This document shows, piece after piece, positions 4,210 through 9,615 of a DNA stretch of 9,615 nucleotides. The position numbers and the translations under genes were made by a program. Every line of letters starts with the position of its first letter. Positions within the stretch are counted from its first letter, which is position 1. Below the pieces are notes generated by a model. That model did no database searches, was not told the DNA's origin, and worked only from the letters and a program-made list of their open reading frames with translations. This stretch comes from an uncultured bacterium (lineage in GTDB: Bacteria > Cyanobacteriota > Vampirovibrionia > Gastranaerophilales > Gastranaerophilaceae), in NCBI GenBank assembly GCA_945910925.1, contig CAMDZX010000066.1, forward strand, positions 1-9,615, read 5' to 3'.

Positions 4210-6735
4210 ATGGAAAATTTATTAGAGAATTTGAACGAACAGCAGAGAGAGGCTGTACAAACGACTAAAGGTTCACTGCTTATTCTTGCTGGCGCAGGCA
4301 GCGGTAAGACCAAAGTTTTGACTTCAAGAATTGCGTATATGATTAAAAATGGAGTCAGAGCTCACAATATTCTTGCGGTTACATTTACAAACAAGGCTGC
4401 GAAAGAAATGCGCGAAAGACTTTCTTCAATTCTTGGGGAAGATGTTGTTAAGTACATGTGGGTTGGTACATTCCACAGTATTTGCGGACGAATTCTAAGA
4501 CAGGATATTGATAAATACGTATTTCAGTCGGGTAAATCTCTTGATAAGAATTTTACAATCTATGATGAACAGGATTCTATGGCGGTTGTAAAACAAGCTA
4601 TAAAAAAACTTAACCTTGATGACAAAACTTACCAACCGAAACTTGTTAAGGCAGTTATTTCAAATTCAAAAAACAAAATGCAGGATGCGTATACTTTTGC
4701 TACATTTGCAAGAGATTTTAAGTCCCAAAGAATTGCTCAGGTTTTTGAAGAATATGAAAACACGCTGAATAACAATAACGCAATAGATTTCGATGATATG
4801 CTTATGCTTACGGTACGTTTATTAGAGCAAAATGCGGAAATTAGAGAGAAATATTATTCACGTTTTGAACATATTCTTGTTGATGAGTTTCAAGATACAA
4901 ACCACGCACAATATAATCTTGTAAGAGCTTTGTATACAAACAATCAGCCTGAGGATGAACTTCCTCAATCACGTTCTTTGTGCGTTGTAGGTGATGTTGA
5001 CCAATCAATTTACAGTTGGCGTGGTGCGGATTTTAAAATTATTCTGAATTTTCAGGGAGATTTTAAAAAGTGCAAACTTATAAAACTTGAGCAAAACTAC
5101 CGCTCAACCGGATGTATATTGAAAGCGGCAAATTCTATTATTGAAAACAATGAAGAACGTGTAGACAAAGTTCTTTATTCGAACAAAGGCAACGGTGAAA
5201 AGATTTCTTACTATGAAGCTGATGATGAGGCTGATGAGGCAAATTATATAACTTCAACAATCAAGAGTACTTCTGCAAATTATAACCAATTTGCGATTTT
5301 ATACAGAACAAACGCACAATCACGTGCGCTTGAAGAAGCCTGTATCGCTGCAAGTATCCCTTATCAGATATATGGCGGTCTAAAGTTTTATGACCGTAAA
5401 GAAATTAAAGATGCAATTGCATATCTTAAACTTATATACAACCTAAATGATTCACAAAGTTTCCGCAGGATTGTTAATGTTCCAAAACGTTCAATCGGTG
5501 AAACAACTCTCAAGAATTTACAAATTTTTGCTGATAAAAATGACATCAGCTTATTTGAAGCAGTCGAAAGAATTCAAGATGCGGTTGAAATTGCACCAAA
5601 AACACGCTCCAAGTTGATTGAATTTGGGAAATTAATTCATTCTTTAAAAGAATTGGAAACAAAATATTCTTTACCTGAATTTATTGGGGTAGTAATAGAA
5701 AAGAGCGGGTATTTAAAAGAACTTCAAGCGGACGGTTCTCCTGAGGAGCTTGCTAGGATTGAAAACTTGCAAGAGCTTGTCAATGTTGCAAGTGAATTTG
5801 AGCCTGAGGACAAGGATAATATTCTTGGAGAGTTTTTGGCACAAGTTGCGCTTGTTTCTGATATCGACGGTATGGAAGAAATCAGTAATAATGTTACCTT
5901 AATGACACTTCACTCTGCAAAAGGTCTTGAGTTTCCGATTGTATTTATGGCAGGCTTAGAGGAAGGTATATTCCCGCATTCCAGAACTTTTAATTCTATG
6001 TCTGAATTGGAAGAAGAACGTCGTTTGATGTATGTAGGTGTTACCAGAGCTGAGGAAAAACTCTATATTTCATCCGCAAGGCGCAGACAAATGTGGGGCG
6101 AATATAAATACTATAATCCGAGCAGATTTATAGAAGAAATTCCGCCACAGTTGATTGAAACATCTGTTTCAAATTCAGGATATTCTTCTGAAAAAACATT
6201 TAGAAGTGCCGTTAACAAGATACGTTCAGGCAGCAAATCTGAAAACAAATCAGATTGGGGAGAGTCTGCGTCAAAACGTTCATTTAATTCCGGTAGTTTC
6301 GGAACAAATTTTGTTGCACCGAAAGGCGCACAGAGCTTGAGTACTCCTCAGCGTAAATCATTTCCTCAACCCGAAAAAACTCCTCGACGTACAATACTTG
6401 TTAAGAGTCAGAAGAATAAAGAGCGTGCGGCAGAAAGAGCCGAAGCTAGTGCAAAGCGTTTCTTTGAAAACAATTCAATAAAACAGATGCTTGAAGAAAA
6501 ACGCCGTCAGGATGCGGTTCAGGCTCAGTTATTGAAAGAACGTGAGGAGCAAAAAAATAATTCGCAAATAGAGTATTTTTTCAATGTCGGCGAAAGAGTT
6601 TTCCATGAAAAGCTTGGAATCGGACACATTTTGGATGTTTCTCAGATTGGTGAAAGCACAATGTATACAATAGACTTTGGCAAAATGGGTAAAAAAGCTA
6701 TGGATGCATCTTATGCTCACTTGAAAAAATTCTAA
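4210..6735 (+). CDS. pcrA: ATP-dependent 3'-5' DNA helicase PcrA/UvrD (SF1A)
   Basis: This 841-residue enzyme unwinds DNA during repair and replication and clears RecA or stalled RNA polymerase; these roles are known for the family. All helicase motifs are present in order: Q motif LNEQQREAV near the N-terminus, Walker A AGAGSGKT (27-34), motif Ia TFTNKAAKEM, motif Ib GTFHSICGRIL, Walker B VDEFQDT (224-230), motif III GDVDQSIYSWRG (261-272), motif IV EQNYRST (294-300), motif V TLHSAKGLEF (566-575), and motif VI EEERRLMYVGVTRA (601-614). The C-terminus (about 793-841, starting VGERVFHEKLG) is the Tudor-like PcrA/UvrD domain linked to RNA polymerase contact. The linker between them (about 655-788) is Ser/Lys/Arg-rich and then coiled-coil-like, making the protein about 100 residues longer than typical PcrA. 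ATG 4210 follows GGAAATAGGGG, a ribosome site with uncertain spacing. The choice of PcrA over UvrD is by convention only. Confidence 0.95.
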   Translation: MENLLENLNEQQREAVQTTKGSLLILAGAGSGKTKVLTSRIAYMIKNGVRAHNILAVTFTNKAAKEMRERLSSILGEDVVKYMWVGTFHSICGRILRQDIDKYVFQSGKSLDKNFTIYDEQDSMAVVKQAIKKLNLDDKTYQPKLVKAVISNSKNKMQDAYTFATFARDFKSQRIAQVFEEYENTLNNNNAIDFDDMLMLTVRLLEQNAEIREKYYSRFEHILVDEFQDTNHAQYNLVRALYTNNQPEDELPQSRSLCVVGDVDQSIYSWRGADFKIILNFQGDFKKCKLIKLEQNYRSTGCILKAANSIIENNEERVDKVLYSNKGNGEKISYYEADDEADEANYITSTIKSTSANYNQFAILYRTNAQSRALEEACIAASIPYQIYGGLKFYDRKEIKDAIAYLKLIYNLNDSQSFRRIVNVPKRSIGETTLKNLQIFADKNDISLFEAVERIQDAVEIAPKTRSKLIEFGKLIHSLKELETKYSLPEFIGVVIEKSGYLKELQADGSPEELARIENLQELVNVASEFEPEDKDNILGEFLAQVALVSDIDGMEEISNNVTLMTLHSAKGLEFPIVFMAGLEEGIFPHSRTFNSMSELEEERRLMYVGVTRAEEKLYISSARRRQMWGEYKYYNPSRFIEEIPPQLIETSVSNSGYSSEKTFRSAVNKIRSGSKSENKSDWGESASKRSFNSGSFGTNFVAPKGAQSLSTPQRKSFPQPEKTPRRTILVKSQKNKERAAERAEASAKRFFENNSIKQMLEEKRRQDAVQAQLLKEREEQKNNSQIEYFFNVGERVFHEKLGIGHILDVSQIGESTMYTIDFGKMGKKAMDASYAHLKKF

Positions 6736-6770
6736 TTGGCAAAAAATATTTTTACGAGTTTTATACCGGT

Positions 6771-7322
6771 ATGACCCCAATAAATTTTAAAGCGAATTTT
6801 TTAAAAACTGTATATCTTCCACATATTTCTCAAGGAAAGTCGTCAGATAAAGAAGTATCTATTGTAGAACTTGATAATAAAGATGAAAGAGATATGGCGG
6901 CACTTGCAAAAACTGCCTGTGATTGGGAAAAATATGCATCAGGTTATGCTTTTGAAATATATAATGATGCTCTAAAAGACAAACCATATCCGGATGTATA
7001 CAAAGAACACTATTTGGCATTAACAACGCAAAATTGTGATTATGCAAATTTAGATTCAAATAAAATATTAGGATTAGCACTTTTTGAAGAAAAAAATGAT
7101 GAATATGATGAAATTGCCTGGCTGCAGGCTAATCCCAAAACGAATCACGAAAGCAAAAACAGGAAATATAATGAAATAGGAAAATCTCTTGTTGATTATA
7201 TAAAAAAAATAACATATAAGCCTATTATTGTATTATCTGCTAATAGTGCTGTTGGCTTTTATAAAAAACAAGGATTTGAACCTACAGGAAAATATCCTTC
7301 ACAAATGACTTATGAAGCATAA
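6771..7322 (+). CDS. GNAT-fold acetyltransferase-like protein, MTPINFKAN family, copy 2
   Basis: The 183-residue protein has the GNAT C-terminal signature SAVGFYKKQGF (159-169), preceded by a weak acetyl-CoA loop (NEIGKSL, 134-140). It is a paralogue of the protein at 1518-2189. The first nine residues are identical, and both carry a strand-helix segment before residue 50 and LDSNK(I/V)LG before the GNAT core. It lacks the basic insert and the hydrophobic tail of copy 1 and ends soon after the GFYKK motif, so it probably shows the intact family length. The ATG lies 35 bases after the pcrA stop and has no Shine-Dalgarno; the start codon overlaps a 10-bp palindrome, ATACCGGTAT (6763-6772). It may be read through from pcrA. 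No signal peptide or membrane helix is seen. The acetyl acceptor is unknown, and loss of activity is possible given the degenerate loop. Confidence 0.75.
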   Translation: MTPINFKANFLKTVYLPHISQGKSSDKEVSIVELDNKDERDMAALAKTACDWEKYASGYAFEIYNDALKDKPYPDVYKEHYLALTTQNCDYANLDSNKILGLALFEEKNDEYDEIAWLQANPKTNHESKNRKYNEIGKSLVDYIKKITYKPIIVLSANSAVGFYKKQGFEPTGKYPSQMTYEA

Positions 7323-7336
7323 ACTGTATTTAACGC

Positions 7337-8050
7337 TTAATTTTGTACTATCAAATATACAGGATTGTACGTGAGTATTATTTTATCGGGGCAAAGTTTG
7401 TTATAATCTGTTTCAAACTTTTTAAGATTAGATTTTGTCCAGCTTGTCTTGGATAAAGAATTGACTCCAGTACATTTTAAATGTTTTAAAATCTCCTTCG
7501 GAGTATCAAATTCAAGAGTAAAAATATCTTCCTCAATAGCTGCTGGTGAGAGCATTTCTCTTAATTGAACATATGAATAATATTTCAATCCCATTCCGGT
7601 AAGTTGTTTAATTTCTTTCAAATTTTCCTGACCGAAGGTGGAAAATATAATTGTACCGTTTGGTTTGAGTATATCCTTGAGTTTTGTAATAAAATCTTTC
7701 GGTTTCTCAATCCATTGAAATACAGCATTAGAGATTATCAAATCATACTTTCCTTTAAAATCATAATTTTCGATATCAGCTTGATAAAATTTGATTTCAG
7801 GTGAAATGTTGCGGATATATTCTTCGCATTCTTTGACCATATCAACGGCTTTATATGTTTTGAAAGAATATTGCTCTACGAGTTTTCTTGTTAATATTCC
7901 TGTGCCGCAACCGAGTTCAAGAATATCACAGGGGTTACACCGAACCATTTCGACAAGTTTTTCCGCCATTTTATCCTGAACAAAACAATTATTATTATAT
8001 GTTTTTAAATTCTTCCTGAATCTTTCTCTTACCAGTTGTTTATCTATCAT
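7337..8050 (-). CDS. bioC: Malonyl-ACP O-methyltransferase, biotin synthesis
   Basis: BioC uses S-adenosylmethionine to methylate the free carboxyl of malonyl-ACP, which lets the fatty-acid pathway elongate it to pimeloyl-ACP methyl ester. The 237-residue protein is a class I methyltransferase. It shows the early segment VRERFRKNLKTYN seen in BioC proteins, SAM motif I ILELGCGTG (43-51), the acidic ribose-binding Asp in AVDM (about 70), an ADIE segment (91-94), and the BioC-like SNAVFQW (107-113). ATG 8050 was preferred over ATG 8065 because it forms an ATGA overlap with the bioG stop and matches usual BioC N-termini. No strong ribosome site precedes either start, consistent with coupling to bioG. 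It is the last visible gene of the operon and ends 14 bases from the convergent GNAT-like gene, without an obvious terminator hairpin. Confidence 0.88.
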   Translation of the reverse strand: MIDKQLVRERFRKNLKTYNNNCFVQDKMAEKLVEMVRCNPCDILELGCGTGILTRKLVEQYSFKTYKAVDMVKECEEYIRNISPEIKFYQADIENYDFKGKYDLIISNAVFQWIEKPKDFITKLKDILKPNGTIIFSTFGQENLKEIKQLTGMGLKYYSYVQLREMLSPAAIEEDIFTLEFDTPKEILKHLKCTGVNSLSKTSWTKSNLKKFETDYNKLCPDKIILTYNPVYLIVQN

Positions 8051-8661
8051 AGAATTTCTGACCATTTTTTGTATCTAAAGAACGGACAATGTCCTTCTTC
8101 TACCATTTCTATAATGGCAGGATTCTTCCAATAATTCAACTGGTTTTTTGTAGGAATAATTTTATCGTCTGTTGATACAATAATTTTGTCAAATGAAACA
8201 TATTTACCTTCAATCCCCATAAGGTTTTCCAATTCTTCTTTTTGAGATGAAAAAGTTCTTGAAGAAAAACTTTCTAACGGCGGTGTTGTATTAAACATCC
8301 GCTCCATAAATTTTTTACAAGAAACTTCATTAAATCCTCTAACCGTTAATTTATATATCTTTTCAGGGATGCCGTATTTATCATCAATTGCTTTTGGAGT
8401 ACCGTTTATTGCAATATATTTTTTTACTTTTTCAAAATCAAATAACGTCGATATCATCACTCCCATTGACCACCCGACCACAAAAATCTCTTTATATGTG
8501 TTTATTGAAGGAAATTTCACATCCAAATCATTGTAGTCATACAAAACCAAAAGGTCATAATCCTCTGTATCAAGATGAGATATGATTTTTGTATCCATAC
8601 CCCAACCGTTAAAGAATATAATTAATTTTTCGTTATTATTTTTAAAAAAATCAAATTTCAT
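8047..8661 (-). CDS. bioG: Pimeloyl-ACP methyl ester esterase, BioG type
   Basis: BioG removes the methyl group placed by BioC once the pimeloyl chain is complete, giving pimeloyl-ACP for BioF. The 204-residue alpha/beta hydrolase has an early FFNGWGMD turn (16-23) consistent with the oxyanion region, the nucleophile elbow GWSMG with Ser65, a DKIIP segment whose Asp166 is the likely catalytic acid, and GHCPFF with His191 near the C-terminus. The FNGWGMD and GHCPFF motifs and the short length point to BioG rather than the longer BioH. ATG 8661 is used because the alternative TTG at 8697 would extend deep into bioF and add residues not expected for the family. The ATG overlaps the bioF end by 11 bases and has no Shine-Dalgarno, so translation is probably coupled. 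Position between bioF and bioC strongly supports the assignment. Confidence 0.88.
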   Translation of the reverse strand: MKFDFFKNNNEKLIIFFNGWGMDTKIISHLDTEDYDLLVLYDYNDLDVKFPSINTYKEIFVVGWSMGVMISTLFDFEKVKKYIAINGTPKAIDDKYGIPEKIYKLTVRGFNEVSCKKFMERMFNTTPPLESFSSRTFSSQKEELENLMGIEGKYVSFDKIIVSTDDKIIPTKNQLNYWKNPAIIEMVEEGHCPFFRYKKWSEIL

Positions 8662-9615
8662 TTTGTATAATATCAAACAGTTTTTTAACCTGTTCAAACT
8701 CCATATTTGCGGTAAGTGATAATCTTAGTCTTGATGTGCCGACAGGTACGGAAGGTGGTCTTATCGGTAAAACAAAATATCCGTATTCCAAAAGTTTTTT
8801 TGCAATATTTTCTGCCTTAGTCGGGGTTTCCAAAATAATCGGAATAATTTGTGATTCCGAAACCGTTTTTAATCCCGTAGTTTTAAGATATTTGTGAGTT
8901 CGTATTATTAAATCCGATAACTTTTCCCGTTTTTGTTCAAGGTAGTCAGCTTTTTCGGTTAAAAGCCAATTTGTCCACATAATATTAACAGGTGGTATGG
9001 ATGTAGAAAATATGAACGAACGGGCTTTATTGGTTAAATATTCTATAATCTCTTTATTTGCAACGGCAAACGCCCCGAAGGATGCAACAGCTTTGCCGAA
9101 GGTTGCCGTAATTACATCAACATCGCAATGATTTGATAGTCCTGCAAAATTATCGTCGATTGATGCAAATGCGTGTGCTTCATCAATCATTAGTATTGCA
9201 TTGTATTTTTTCTTCAAATCAACCAATTTGTCAATATTTGCGACATCTCCATCCATACTGAACAGGGATTCGGAAATAATTAAAGCTCTATTGTAGTTGT
9301 TTCTGTGTTTTTGAAGCAATTTTTCAAGGTTTTCATAATCAAGATGATGATATCTGTAAAATGTCGCTTCCGACAAACGCATTCCATCTATAATACTGGC
9401 ATGGTTAAGTTTGTCACAAAAAATTACGTCACCTTTGCCTGCAAGTGTTGAAACGACCCCCAGATTACATTGATAACCCGTATTGAAGATTAAAGCGGAA
9501 TCTTTCCCAAAGAGCTTTGTAACCGTCGTTTCAAGTGTGCCGTATATTTCGGACGTGCCGCTGAGAAGTCGGGCTGATGCTGATGAAAAACAAAATTCCG
9601 AACTGTCGATGTATT
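8651..9615 (-). CDS. bioF: 8-amino-7-oxononanoate synthase, N-terminus cut by window edge
   Basis: BioF is the PLP enzyme that joins pimeloyl-ACP and L-alanine with loss of CO2 to form 8-amino-7-oxononanoate. The frame stays open from the stop at 8651-8653 through to the right edge, so the Met at 9382 is internal and about 320 residues of a usual 380-390 are visible. Read from the edge, it shows YIDSSEFCFSSASARLLSGT, an IFNTGYQCN segment, DKLNHASIIDG (the His stacks on PLP in this family), MIDEAHA (Asp binds the PLP nitrogen), and TFGKAVASFGA, whose Lys (codon 9092-9094) is the PLP Schiff-base residue. The C-terminus has the RPPSVPVGTSRLRLSL segment typical of alpha-oxoamine synthases. The neighbouring bioG and bioC separate it from paralogues such as 2-amino-3-ketobutyrate CoA ligase. 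The promoter and any BirA-type operator lie outside the window. Confidence 0.93.
   Translation of the reverse strand, partial: YIDSSEFCFSSASARLLSGTSEIYGTLETTVTKLFGKDSALIFNTGYQCNLGVVSTLAGKGDVIFCDKLNHASIIDGMRLSEATFYRYHHLDYENLEKLLQKHRNNYNRALIISESLFSMDGDVANIDKLVDLKKKYNAILMIDEAHAFASIDDNFAGLSNHCDVDVITATFGKAVASFGAFAVANKEIIEYLTNKARSFIFSTSIPPVNIMWTNWLLTEKADYLEQKREKLSDLIIRTHKYLKTTGLKTVSESQIIPIILETPTKAENIAKKLLEYGYFVLPIRPPSVPVGTSRLRLSLTANMEFEQVKKLFDIIQNEI

Noticed and set aside
6529..7080. Minus-strand frames of 83 and 73 codons over pcrA and GNAT-like copy 2
   Set aside because: They are antisense to well-supported coding sequence, with no ribosome site or recognisable protein features.
8651..9382. BioF starting at the Met at 9382
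   Set aside because: The frame continues open to the window edge and encodes conserved BioF sequence including SGT, the GYQCN segment and HASIIDG, so that Met is internal.

Overview
The window is AT-rich bacterial DNA and most likely comes from a non-photosynthetic, gut-type member of the Cyanobacteriota (Melainabacteria/Vampirovibrionia, order Gastranaerophilales). The best lineage clue is the SLOG-fold protein at 3542-4129. Its short architecture and its C-terminal half (a Cys-Asn-(K/R)-Glu-Ile segment, a QLICF segment and a terminal VVTxFYxD) match, from memory, the cyanobacterial protein usually labelled 'DNA recombination-mediator protein A'. Two small proteins starting MTPINFKAN and a group-2-like sigma factor fit that placement. 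No photosynthesis gene is visible. The assignment is an inference.

Layout. Positions 1-252 are the end of a class I/II aminotransferase. A promoter with an unusual 24-bp perfect palindrome leads to a primary-type alternative sigma factor (432-1334). A strong hairpin follows at 1425-1450. Next come a GNAT-like protein (1518-2189) and an overlapping small helical protein (2170-2364). This rightward block meets, tail to tail with a one-base gap, a leftward pair made of the SLOG/DprA-like gene and a HEAT-like helical-repeat gene. Across an 80-bp divergent promoter region lies the rightward pcrA/uvrD helicase (4210-6735). It is followed closely by a second GNAT-like paralogue (6771-7322). From 7337 to the right edge, a leftward biotin cluster bioF-bioG-bioC is transcribed toward the window centre. 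Its three genes overlap by 11 and 4 bases, and bioF is cut by the window end.

How the genes work together. BioC methylates malonyl-ACP so that it can enter fatty-acid elongation. BioG removes the methyl ester from the finished pimeloyl-ACP ester. BioF condenses pimeloyl-ACP with L-alanine to give the first ring precursor of biotin. The overlaps suggest coupled translation. PcrA and the SLOG protein share a divergent intergenic region and both have plausible links to DNA metabolism, though the role of the SLOG protein is not established.

The least explained content is the pair of GNAT-like paralogues, which share a nine-residue N-terminus and lack Shine-Dalgarno sequences, together with the sigma factor, which has substitutions at promoter-contact positions and a palindromic promoter. 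No tRNA, rRNA, CRISPR array, insertion sequence or phage gene was seen, and no stretch over 300 bases lacks a gene.
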